Origin: CAYOLL01 sp964404765 [NCBI: uncultured Gemmatimonadota bacterium]
GTDB lineage: Bacteria > 4572-55
Length of the DNA stretch: 47,842 nt
Direction: 5' to 3'
NCBI GenBank assembly: GCA_964404765.1
Contig: CAYOLL010000031.1
Coordinates: forward strand, 1-47,842
Shown here piece by piece: positions 20,144 through 28,178 of the stretch (position 1 is the stretch's first letter; each line of letters starts with the position of its first letter). Under the pieces are notes generated by a model that was given only the letters and a program-made list of their open reading frames with translations, was not told the origin of the DNA and ran no database searches. The position numbers and the translations under genes were made by a program.

Positions 20144-22585
20144 CTATTTCAGAAGCATCATCTTCTTGACCGACGTAAAGCTACCGGCGGAAAGCGAGTA
20201 CAAATACGTTCCGGTCGGCAGGTCGGAGGCAAAGGTGACGTCAAATGTCCCGGCATTCTTGAATTCATTCAGCAAAGTGGCGACTTCCTGCCCGGCCCCG
20301 TTATACACCTTTAAGGTGACATGGGCGGCCTCGGGCAGGCTGAAGCGAATTTGGGTCGTCGGGTTGAACGGGTTGGGATAATTCTGCTCCAGCACATAAA
20401 CCGACCGCACCGCATCGTCATTGTCTTCGATCGCATTTGTCCCTGTATTGTGGAAGTAAACATTATCCACAAAGACCGTTTTCAAATCACCCGAGATAAT
20501 CAGTTGCGCCAGATGCGCTTTGGTCGTGAGACCGGCAAAGTTGGACAGCGGAATATTAAAGCTCACCCAATTCGCGGTCGTCAGAGGCGGATTTGAAGTC
20601 GCCGTAAAAACCAACTCGTGCTCCACATCATTCCCGCCGCCAAACGCGCCGTCGGCCCCGAAATCCACTAACTTGATTTTAAAGACGGCCGGAGCAACCG
20701 TCGGATCTGGTGTCCAGATGTCCATGTGAAAATGGGTCATCATAGAGGCATTGATAGTTGGCGAAGTGAACTCAATCGCGGCAAAGGTCATGCCGGTGTA
20801 TTTCTTGGTGTCATTATTCGCGACTTTGACGTCCGTTACATTCGCTCCATCCCAATCGGTTGACCAGGTGCTAACGGCCACGTTGGTATAGGCATTGCTG
20901 AACAGCGAGATGACATTTGCAGGCAACGCCGTCGGCGTGGACGCAGCCACCGTCGGCTCAGTCGGCTGTGACGATTTGTAGAAATAGACATTGTCCATAA
21001 AGACCGTTTTCAGACTACCGGCGATAATCAATTGCGCCAAATGGCCTTTGGTCGTGAGAGCCGCAAAATTGGTCAAGGGAATATCAAAACTTACCCAGTT
21101 TCCGGTCGTCAATGCCGGAACGGAACTCGCGCTGAAAATCAGCTCGTGCTCCACGTCATTGCCGCCGCCAAACACGCCGTCTGCGCCAAAATCCACCAGC
21201 TTAATTTTAAAGACGGCCGGGGCCGCTGTTGGATCGGGCGTCCAGATGTCCATGTGAAAATGGGTCATCGTCGTGGCGTTGACGGTGAACTCAATCCCGG
21301 CAAAAGTCATGTTGGTGTACTTCTTCGTGTCATTGTTCGCGATTTCCACGTCCGCGACATCCGCGGCATCCCAATCGGTTGACCAGGTGCTAACGGCCAC
21401 GTTGGTATAGGCGTTACTGAACAAGGAAATAACATCGGCGGCCGGAATTGCAGGCGTTGGCGCGGCCACCGTGGGTTCCGTCGACACCGCTGATTTGTAG
21501 AAATAGATGTTGTCCATAAATATCGTCTTCAAATCACCGGCGATGATCAATTGGGCCAGATGCGCTTTCGTGGTCAGGCCCACAAAATTCGACAAGGGGA
21601 TGTCGAGACCGACCCAACGGCCGGTCGCAATCGCCGGGGTCGAATTGGCCGTTAAAACAAGCTCGTGCTCCACGTCATTGCCGCCGCCGAAAGCGCCGTC
21701 CGCGCCAAAATCCACCAGCTTGATTTTGAACGCCGCTGACGCCGTCGGATCGGGCGTCCAGATGTCTAAATGAAAATGGGTCATGGCCGCGGCGTTGATG
21801 GTCGGCGCAGTGAACTCAATCCCGGCAAATGTCATGTTGGTGTATTTCTTCGTGTCATTGTTTGCAATTTTCACGTCCGCCACATCCGCGGCATCCCAAT
21901 CGGTTGACCAGGTGCTAACAGCCACGTTGGTATAGGCATTGCTGAATAATGAGATGACATCTGCGGCCGGAATTGTGGGGGTTGGCGCGGCAACCGTAGG
22001 TTCTGCCGGTGGCGCAATTTTCGGCGAAAAGGTAACATTGTCGAGATAGACCGTATTATCGGCGGCGCGTCCGCTGAGATTGTAATCCGGGAAGAAAATA
22101 ATCTGGTCAATGCCCGTGGACGTGGGCTGGTTGATCTTGCCCGAAAAGTCAAAGACCAGTTCTTCCCATTCGTTGATCTTGGTATTGGCCACCTTAATTT
22201 CACCCGTTGAACCGCCATCAGGTGTGGCAAACTTGATGCCCACATCGCTGATGACCGATTTGTAGACCATCATTTTGACCGTGCTGTTGGTGGCAGTCAA
22301 CGTAAAAGCGCCGATGTCCGCGCCGTGCTTCGATTCGCAGCCGGCCCAGGGTTGACCGGCCTTCAGCGCCGTAAATTTGGCTACGTTTGCCGACGTGTTG
22401 ATGCCGGAAACGCTGGGATTGGCGACAATCTGCAATGGTGGGTTATCGCCATTTTCGAAAGTGGTCCAGGTCCAGGTTGCGCCTTGCCCGCCGGTTTCAA
22501 AATTGATTGGAGCCTTTTGCGCAAACGCCAGGCCGTTGAACGCAAAGAGACATACTAACGCCAGTAAATAAGTAAACTTTTTCAT
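20144..22585 (-). CDS. Secreted multimodular carbohydrate-binding protein with C-terminal sorting domain
   Basis: This 813-residue protein starts at ATG 22585, which has GGAGG 5-6 bp upstream, and opens with a signal peptide (cleavage after LAFAQ). An N-terminal jelly-roll-like module (about 22-190) with NTVYLDNVTF at its end precedes three tandem modules of 173-175 residues, each starting EPTVAA.TP and containing STWSTDWD, HFHMDIWTPDP and KLVDFGADG.FGGGNDVEHEL. Similar modules are, from memory, found next to GH16 laminarinases in Bacteroidota. The last ~85 residues are a FlgD-like / type IX sorting domain (NYPNPFNPTT…). No catalytic domain is present, so this is probably a surface or released glucan-binding protein. 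It lies between the phosphorylase and GH3 genes in one apparent operon. Confidence 0.8.
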   Translation of the reverse strand: MKKFTYLLALVCLFAFNGLAFAQKAPINFETGGQGATWTWTTFENGDNPPLQIVANPSVSGINTSANVAKFTALKAGQPWAGCESKHGADIGAFTLTATNSTVKMMVYKSVISDVGIKFATPDGGSTGEIKVANTKINEWEELVFDFSGKINQPTSTGIDQIIFFPDYNLSGRAADNTVYLDNVTFSPKIAPPAEPTVAAPTPTIPAADVISLFSNAYTNVAVSTWSTDWDAADVADVKIANNDTKKYTNMTFAGIEFTAPTINAAAMTHFHLDIWTPDPTASAAFKIKLVDFGADGAFGGGNDVEHELVLTANSTPAIATGRWVGLDIPLSNFVGLTTKAHLAQLIIAGDLKTIFMDNIYFYKSAVSTEPTVAAPTPAIPAADVISLFSNAYTNVAVSTWSTDWDAADVADVEIANNDTKKYTNMTFAGIEFTVNATTMTHFHMDIWTPDPTAAPAVFKIKLVDFGADGVFGGGNDVEHELIFSASSVPALTTGNWVSFDIPLTNFAALTTKGHLAQLIIAGSLKTVFMDNVYFYKSSQPTEPTVAASTPTALPANVISLFSNAYTNVAVSTWSTDWDGANVTDVKVANNDTKKYTGMTFAAIEFTSPTINASMMTHFHMDIWTPDPTVAPAVFKIKLVDFGADGAFGGGNDVEHELVFTATSNPPLTTANWVSFNIPLSNFAGLTTKAHLAQLIISGDLKTVFVDNVYFHNTGTNAIEDNDDAVRSVYVLEQNYPNPFNPTTQIRFSLPEAAHVTLKVYNGAGQEVATLLNEFKNAGTFDVTFASDLPTGTYLYSLSAGSFTSVKKMMLLK
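20441..22003 (-). repeat. Tandem triplication of a ~520-bp binding module
   Basis: Three in-frame units start at 22003, 21478 and 20959 (offsets of 525 and 519 bp) and encode the 173-175 residue modules of the binding protein. Unit starts share codons for EPTVAA, and long DNA stretches are nearly identical, for example around the STWSTDWD and FGADG motifs. The near identity at DNA level points to recent internal duplication or ongoing gene conversion. Confidence 0.85.
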
Positions 22586-22622
22586 TTTCTCCTCCCAGAG
22601 ATTTTGATGTGAATCCAGGTTT

Positions 22623-22655
22623 AGATTTTCCAAATCTTAGTGATTTGGAAAATCT
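22623..22655 (-). promoter_or_regulatory. Perfect 14-bp intergenic hairpin
   Basis: Arms 22623-22636 (AGATTTTCCAAATC) and 22642-22655 are perfect inverse copies around a 5-base loop. The hairpin lies 13 bp after the phosphorylase stop and 37 bp before the binding-protein start on the same strand. No T-run follows, so it may set mRNA stability or expression differences within the operon rather than end transcription. Confidence 0.5.
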
Positions 22656-22668
22656 CTCGTTACAATCG

Positions 22669-25600
22669 TTAACGCAGTTCAATATCTATACGCCGCACTT
22701 TTCGATTCCGAATCTTCTCCACAATATCGCCGGACAGCGAATCGCCCTTAAAAGTTTGCGAATTTCCGGCCATATCTACCACTGTCCATACAGCCGGTGA
22801 AACGCCGTCAGTCCCGAACGTATCCTTTTGACCGGCATTGTGATACGTGACCAATATGCTGCCCAGAAACATAAAACTAAATGTATGGGCCGGAAATTCC
22901 AATTCCTGCCATTGGTTTTCGCTAAACAAACGCTTCTTTTGCATCTCGCGCGTAAATAGCCACCCGGCCAATGCCGGGGTAAACTTCAGTTGCAATTCTC
23001 CGGCTGGACTCAGGCAGAAAGGCTGCTGCCCAACAGACATGAACAGCAACATCTGAATGAACTCCGCCGTAGCCCCGCTTAAGCGCGCGACAAATCCGTT
23101 GCCGTGAATGGACGGATCGGGATTGCCGCTGCTGACGATAAATGACGAATTTTCCAGAATACTCCGACCATAGACTTCCGGGTCGGAAAAAGGAACGCAC
23201 ACATTTTTGAAATCCTGATAAAACGCCTCGTACAGCCCATTCCGCAGAAGTTCGAGCATGTACTTGTATTCCATGTGCAGCCAGATGGATTCGTTTTCAA
23301 ACCAGCCGGGCGAAAACACCCTGGCCCGCCCGATTTCCAGGGGCTGATCCGTCAACGGCGCATTGACCTTGTACATTTTCAACTTTTGATCAAAAAGCGC
23401 GCTCTGCCGGATATTTTCAACAAGTGCTGCCGCTTCTTTTCGGTCGGGTTTACAGCGCAGGTAATGCACCGGCCCTTCCAGAAACAGCGGTAAAGGGATT
23501 TGTTTGAAATTTTTGGCTCGAAAATACGGTTGCCCTTTGGCATTGCATTTCAACGACTTCACGCCGTTGGCGTCCCACTGTTCAACTTTATCGTAATCAA
23601 CGACTTTATTGATGAAATAAGTGGACAGAATCTGATGTTCATTCGCGCGCGCTTTGTCAATGCCTTCATCTAATTTTTTCAGTGCGGCAGTAAAGAAATC
23701 CTTAATTTCTTCAACCGTTATCGGTTTTTCATGGCCGCTGACTCCCAGCCGGATTCTTGCCCGATAATTTTCCCGGTGGGTTGTGGCCATTTCCCAAAAC
23801 TCAAAAGGAGATATTTGGCGATTGAGCGGCTCACGTAAGGCGTCAATAAAATCCTTAAGTTCTTCAAAAATCGGCCAGACTTCATTTTCTATTTTAGTTT
23901 CCCGGAATATATCCAGCAGAAACAGAATATGCCGTTTTGTCTCCAGCGTCTCACTGATGCTGGAGCCAAGCAAGCCCGGCAGGCCATTGAGCGCGTCGTA
24001 CCAATTGGGTTTGCCGGCCTCCATCTCGACGCCAACGCCTGCCGGGTCCAGCGACGAAAGTTTATTCGCAATCAGGCACAGCATCTTGCTGAGCAACGAC
24101 GTATAATACACATTGCCCCAGCCATATCCGGTGCGAACCTGGTGGCGATTCTCATTCCGTTGCTTAAGAATGCTATCTTTCTCCCCGTCAAACGTAAGGG
24201 CGTTGAGCTGCATGGGATTGCCTTCCCAGAGGACATATTTTTCCGCCCGGGGCTGGACCCGATGCGGCTCGTCGTAAAAGGTAAAACTCTTTTTCTCCAA
24301 CAAGATGTAGCGCAGCTTTTCCGGATAAATCGCTAGATAATTTTCGAGTAAATCCAGATTGTAAGTCCAGTGATCGGTCCAGTAACCTTCGCCGTGTTCG
24401 ATGTCATAAATCCGGTGGCAAATGCCGAAAAGATCGCCCAGGAAGTTGTCCGTATCACCTTTGATCGTAATTTTTTGTGCCCTCAGAAAAGTCAGCAACT
24501 CGCCCGGCGTAAAGGATTTTTGCTGGAAAGCGGCGACTGCTGCAATATGCTCCGGCTCGATATACATTGATAAAATGGCGTACATTTTGGCCGGATCCGC
24601 AATGGCAAAACGGATTTCTTTCGTCACCAGCGGATTGAAACCGTCCAGTTGGATCATGTTGTAAAAATGCTCCACATTGGTTTCTTGAACATCCGGATTG
24701 AAAAACAGATCGCAGCGACGGTTCTGGTTGACATCCCGGAAATTGCCGTTGCCTTGTGAATACGGCGTCGGCGTGAGGCGGAAATCGTTATAATCCCGCT
24801 CCAGATCGCCGTGTTTACGTGAATACAAATGCAGCGTCGTCCGGTTTTCCTTACCTTGAAAAGTATAGGGAAAACCACCGCGCAGCGAATTATCCAGGAA
24901 ATTTTGCCGGGTGTATTGATCCAGGGTTGGTTCGCCGCTGCAAATAAAATTCTGCTGGGTCAGGACATCAATGATTTCCCGGTTCTCGCGGGCTTTGGCG
25001 GCAACGTACTCTTTTCTGGTGATCAGCGGAACGAGCGCATTCAGTTCGCCGACCGAATTGGTCTGGCCAATAATGGAAGTGTAGGTGTAAGTTGCCCCGG
25101 CAGGAATCGTAGTTTTAAACAGACCCATGGCGCTGGGCAGGCGGTTTTCAAAAATCTGACCGCGGGCTAAATCCTCAAAAGGCGTGGTCAAAAACTTTTC
25201 CGGGTAACTGTAATCGCTATGAACGCCAAAGATGTTTTTTGGATCAACGATTGGTTCAATAATTTTGGCGCCCGACGCTTCAGACTCAAAACCGACGTAG
25301 AAATTGCCTTTCTTAATGATGACCACATCGGGTCGGTCGGCGGCTTCGGTCTTGCCTTTAAAGAATGGCGCGCGATTTTCATAATTGACGACTTCGACAA
25401 AGGCTTCCATCAGACGGCGCATATTTTTCAGGCCGGCATTATCAATGCCGTAAGGAATAATCAGCGGCAGGCCGTCGAGTCCTTCCAGCGTCACCGGCGC
25501 AGCGTTTAAATTGCGAATGTGCAGAATGCGCACGAGACCGGCATAATTGTCCTGCGGCACGTTGAAATACTCAACCGTGAATTGCAGGCCCAGGCTGTGA

Positions 25601-25992
25601 TTCACTTCTTCCAGCGTCAAATGGGCCGGGGCGATGATCATCCGCTGCGTCCGGCTTATGGCTTTATCTTGAATATGATTCTGGAACGGTTCGTAAAAGT
25701 TAATGGAGGCATGACCGACCGGCTTGATAAACGTCCGGAAGCCTTGCGTTGAGACCAATTGATAGGCCCAGTTGGCCGGCAGAAATTCCATGATCGGATG
25801 ATTCTTGTCCTGCACGCCCATGCTGCAAACGCACTGTCCCCGGTTCACATAAAACGCCCACATGGGGATGCCGTTTTTCCCGGCAATGCCCGGAAAAAAA
25901 CTGGAGAACAGTTTGGTCGAATTGTAGTCGGTGATGACAAATTCGCCGGTTGGTGTTAATTCGTAAGTTGGTTTGTTCGTTTGTGGAGACAT
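22669..25992 (-). CDS. GH94-clan phosphorylase, probably beta-1,3-glucan phosphorylase (GH149/GH161-like)
   Basis: This 1107-residue cytoplasmic enzyme has no signal peptide. It has a long N-terminal beta-sandwich region (about 1-330), then a helical catalytic region with EGYWTDHWTYNLDLLE, YGWGNVYY and GKPNWYDALNGLPGLLGSS, and C-terminal jelly-roll-like parts. These motifs mark the inverting phosphorylase clan of cellobiose phosphorylase. The length and motif set fit best, from memory, the beta-1,3-oligoglucan phosphorylase families GH149 and GH161, which split beta-1,3-glucans with phosphate to give glucose-1-phosphate. The Asp in WTDHW (D540) is a candidate catalytic acid, by inference. ATG 25992 lies 7 bp after AAGGTGA; ATG 25998 and an upstream GTG are less likely. 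It leads the cluster with the binding protein and GH3. The exact family is not settled. Confidence 0.75.
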   Translation of the reverse strand: MSPQTNKPTYELTPTGEFVITDYNSTKLFSSFFPGIAGKNGIPMWAFYVNRGQCVCSMGVQDKNHPIMEFLPANWAYQLVSTQGFRTFIKPVGHASINFYEPFQNHIQDKAISRTQRMIIAPAHLTLEEVNHSLGLQFTVEYFNVPQDNYAGLVRILHIRNLNAAPVTLEGLDGLPLIIPYGIDNAGLKNMRRLMEAFVEVVNYENRAPFFKGKTEAADRPDVVIIKKGNFYVGFESEASGAKIIEPIVDPKNIFGVHSDYSYPEKFLTTPFEDLARGQIFENRLPSAMGLFKTTIPAGATYTYTSIIGQTNSVGELNALVPLITRKEYVAAKARENREIIDVLTQQNFICSGEPTLDQYTRQNFLDNSLRGGFPYTFQGKENRTTLHLYSRKHGDLERDYNDFRLTPTPYSQGNGNFRDVNQNRRCDLFFNPDVQETNVEHFYNMIQLDGFNPLVTKEIRFAIADPAKMYAILSMYIEPEHIAAVAAFQQKSFTPGELLTFLRAQKITIKGDTDNFLGDLFGICHRIYDIEHGEGYWTDHWTYNLDLLENYLAIYPEKLRYILLEKKSFTFYDEPHRVQPRAEKYVLWEGNPMQLNALTFDGEKDSILKQRNENRHQVRTGYGWGNVYYTSLLSKMLCLIANKLSSLDPAGVGVEMEAGKPNWYDALNGLPGLLGSSISETLETKRHILFLLDIFRETKIENEVWPIFEELKDFIDALREPLNRQISPFEFWEMATTHRENYRARIRLGVSGHEKPITVEEIKDFFTAALKKLDEGIDKARANEHQILSTYFINKVVDYDKVEQWDANGVKSLKCNAKGQPYFRAKNFKQIPLPLFLEGPVHYLRCKPDRKEAAALVENIRQSALFDQKLKMYKVNAPLTDQPLEIGRARVFSPGWFENESIWLHMEYKYMLELLRNGLYEAFYQDFKNVCVPFSDPEVYGRSILENSSFIVSSGNPDPSIHGNGFVARLSGATAEFIQMLLFMSVGQQPFCLSPAGELQLKFTPALAGWLFTREMQKKRLFSENQWQELEFPAHTFSFMFLGSILVTYHNAGQKDTFGTDGVSPAVWTVVDMAGNSQTFKGDSLSGDIVEKIRNRKVRRIDIELR

Positions 25993-26140
25993 CAACATTT
26001 CACCTTTCTTTGGCAGAATCTGTAGTTGCACTTCGCCAGGTTCTAATTTCGATTGATATGCTCTACCCCAACTTCAACAGTTAGAGGATCGATCAAACTT
26101 CAATGGTTTCAACAAAAGTTATCTTATTGCGCAAGCCAGT

Positions 26141-26147
26141 GTTAGGC
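26141..26147 (-). other. Lone attC-like core site (GTTAGGC) after the cassette-like gene
   Basis: GTTAGGC at 26141-26147 fits the integron core consensus GTTRRRY and, with its flank, shares CAGTGTTRGGY with the element at 27058-27121. It lies about 20 bp beyond the stop codon of the nuclease-like gene, where the cassette attC would start. The partner arm that should complete the palindrome is not found, so this would be a truncated site at best. Confidence 0.35.
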
Positions 26148-26167
26148 ACCCTTGAGCCTTGAGATAC

Positions 26168-27028
26168 TCACCTTGTAATTCTATCAATAACTTCAACTCC
26201 AAGTATGTTTTTTATCTCGATTAGCTCTGATGGAAAAGTATTTTCGACTGCTAAAACAACTCGGCAGCTTGGGTATAACCCTTTTTCGCATTGAAAAGCC
26301 TCCGCCACGGCCTGATATTTAACGCACTGATAAAGGCCACGGTAAACATCTGCTGTATCCGATACCAAGGACTTCGCTTCCGTTATCACCCATTCTCCGC
26401 CAATGATGAATAGAATATCGGCAACATCACCTGACGGCAAACTAAATTCAATTTTCCCACGAGCCACGCTTTTATTCAAGCCAATAACTTGTGGGTTACG
26501 GCTGATGTATTCCTTAAATTCCTTGTGGGCTAAACTTTCGCCCGAACCGTGCTGAAGGTGTATCTGGTTTAGCAACGATGAATAATCTCGTGCCGATTTG
26601 TACTCTAAGCCAAGATATTTTAACACATCCAACCAGCGTGTGTAAGTGAATATTTTGTGTAATTGAACATCAATAATGATTCGTTGCTGCTTTCGAGGTA
26701 GTTTTGAAAATTTATGCTTATCATCGTCATCAATAAACACGCCTACCCCTTCACCAGGTAAACCTGTCGCTTTGTTTACCACCAAGCAATTTATCGGGGG
26801 AACAATTTCTTTCCATTCATCGGATAGCTGCTGTAATGTTTGCCCAATACTGCCAAGCACAAAATTGAGATTGCGAGGATTAGGCATTCCCAACTCAGTG
26901 GCTAAGTCAGAATAGTAAATATGCTGATTGGCTAATGCTTGTCTTACCAAGATTGGCAATGCTCTTCTTGCACGTTCTTGGTAAAGCTTATCCCCTGCTA
27001 ATGCTTTAGCTATTTGTCCAGTTTCCAT
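26168..27028 (-). CDS. Nuclease-like orphan protein (PD-(D/E)XK motif), possible integron cassette gene
   Basis: This 286-residue protein is not assigned to a named family. Its C-terminal half has the order of a PD-(D/E)XK nuclease: LPSGDVADILFI (D204), then WVITEAKS (E217, K219), then YQCVKYQA, which resembles the core of restriction-type and Shedu/DUF4263-like nucleases. The N-terminal part (about 1-130) looks like a winged-helix or specificity region. Base composition is clearly lower in GC than neighbouring genes. It has a leader of only about 30 bp from an attC-like site to its ATG and another core-like site just after its stop, as in integron cassettes. A role in defence against foreign DNA is possible but only inferred. 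The upstream AAGGG is rather distant (about 13 bp) from ATG 27028. Confidence 0.6.
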   Translation of the reverse strand: METGQIAKALAGDKLYQERARRALPILVRQALANQHIYYSDLATELGMPNPRNLNFVLGSIGQTLQQLSDEWKEIVPPINCLVVNKATGLPGEGVGVFIDDDDKHKFSKLPRKQQRIIIDVQLHKIFTYTRWLDVLKYLGLEYKSARDYSSLLNQIHLQHGSGESLAHKEFKEYISRNPQVIGLNKSVARGKIEFSLPSGDVADILFIIGGEWVITEAKSLVSDTADVYRGLYQCVKYQAVAEAFQCEKGLYPSCRVVLAVENTFPSELIEIKNILGVEVIDRITR

Positions 27029-27057
27029 AGAGCTACAATACCCTTCTTTTTAAAGTC

Positions 27058-27121
27058 GTTAACGTTTTGGCTCAGCGGCGCGGAGCCGCAGGCAAAACGC
27101 CCGCTGGAGTCAGTGTTGGGT
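27058..27121 (-). other. Integron attC-like recombination site
   Basis: On the minus strand the site runs ACCCAAC (fits RYYYAAC), ACTGA, arm CTCCAGCGG, a GC-rich loop, arm CCGCTGAG, a spacer and GTTAACG (imperfect GTTRRRY). The arms pair through CAGCGG and CTC/GAG with one unpaired extra base, as seen in true attC sites. It lies directly upstream of the orphan nuclease-like gene. The remaining 27122-27319 stretch is AT-rich and shows no gene. No integron integrase is in the window. Confidence 0.5.
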
Positions 27122-27319
27122 CGATTCTTGGAGACTCAATCCCAATTCACTTTTTGTTCGCACCCTGTTTTACTTTGTATTCATCGTCACTATTGTCCAA
27201 ACGACGGAAAATAAAAGTGTTTTAATCGTATTAAATATAGCGAGTTATAGCCATAATTCAAGATAATGCCTGACATGCCAATAAGTTCGGCGTAGTAATT
27301 TCCGAGCAGAGTTAGTGCA

Positions 27320-28087
27320 TCAATCTGCCAATAGTTCTTTGAGTTGGTCATTCGTTAATTTGGTAATTCTGGCAATTTGCTCAAGGGGTAATCCTTCTTT
27401 CCGCATCTCGCGGGCAATTTCTATTGTTCTTTCTTCATTCGTCTCTTTTCGAGCGGCCTCATCTTTCATCTTTGCCCGATCCTGCGGCGTCACTTGACTG
27501 TCTTCGATGCAATCAAAGACCTTCCGAATCGCCGGATTCTTGTATTTCGTTTCATCAACCTTTTCATCCAGCGTGTCATCAATGGCTTGCAGCCATTCCC
27601 GATAAGCCGCTGGCGTTTCCATGCTGACGTATTTCGGGCAGATATAGATAATCCGGTGAAAAATTTCCTTGAGCGGATTGCCCTTCAAATCTTTCGGATC
27701 AAAATCAATCGTAGCAATATCCACTTGATGTTTATCGCCGGACGTCAATACAACCAGCGTATAAACTCTAATTGGGGAGCGATACGTTTCCGAACGCGTC
27801 GTCAATTCCAGCATGGCCGCGCAGTGATAATGCAGAAAACGATCATAATGATCGGTCAAACGATCATGTTGAATATCCACGACAATTCGATTTTTTGTAT
27901 CTTCTGCAAAAAGATCAAACCGGGAATCCACTGGACCGATCGGCGGACAAAAGGATTTTTCAGTTTCGACCTTGGTTATTTCCAAATTAACGCCGATAAA
28001 ATCTTTGACAAAAGCGGTGAAGATTTCCAGATTGCCGAAGGCTTTCTTGAAAATGACATCGTATCTTAATGGGGCAACGTGTATCAT
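27320..28087 (-). CDS. Rpn-family PD-(D/E)XK nuclease / putative transposase
   Basis: This 255-residue member of the Rpn / PDDEXK_2 transposase-like family is counted from ATG 28087, which has GGAGG 8 bp upstream; a TTG at 28102 overlaps that site. Family features: N-terminal PLRYDVIFKKAFG, the metal-binding Asp in SRFDLFAED, and VVDIQ in place of the usual EIQ, followed by RFLHYHCAAML. The C-terminus has the low-complexity charged helix MRKEGLPLEQIARITKLT common in this family. Relatives in E. coli (RpnA-E) promote RecA-independent recombination. It is read in the same direction as the glucan genes but is separated from GH30 by a hairpin, and it marks a mobile island between two glucan operons. 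Confidence 0.85.
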   Translation of the reverse strand: MIHVAPLRYDVIFKKAFGNLEIFTAFVKDFIGVNLEITKVETEKSFCPPIGPVDSRFDLFAEDTKNRIVVDIQHDRLTDHYDRFLHYHCAAMLELTTRSETYRSPIRVYTLVVLTSGDKHQVDIATIDFDPKDLKGNPLKEIFHRIIYICPKYVSMETPAAYREWLQAIDDTLDEKVDETKYKNPAIRKVFDCIEDSQVTPQDRAKMKDEAARKETNEERTIEIAREMRKEGLPLEQIARITKLTNDQLKELLAD

Positions 28088-28106
28088 GGCTTTAACCTCC
28101 AAATGA

Positions 28107-28144
28107 ATTAAACCTTGCAGTCACAGTGAACTACAAGGTTTAAT
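28107..28144 (-). terminator. Hairpin ending the GH16-GH30 operon
   Basis: ATTAAACCTTG at 28107-28117 and CAAGGTTTAAT at 28134-28144 are perfect 11-bp inverse copies with a 16-base loop. They lie 35-72 bp after the GH30 stop codon. The stem is AT-rich with no long T-run, so its strength as a terminator is uncertain. Confidence 0.5.
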
Positions 28145-28178
28145 ATCAAAGATCGAAGCATAAAAATCAAGCGCAATC

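Noticed and set aside
20441-22003. A possible CRISPR-like or satellite array
   Set aside because: The repeats are ~520-bp in-frame protein modules without spacers.
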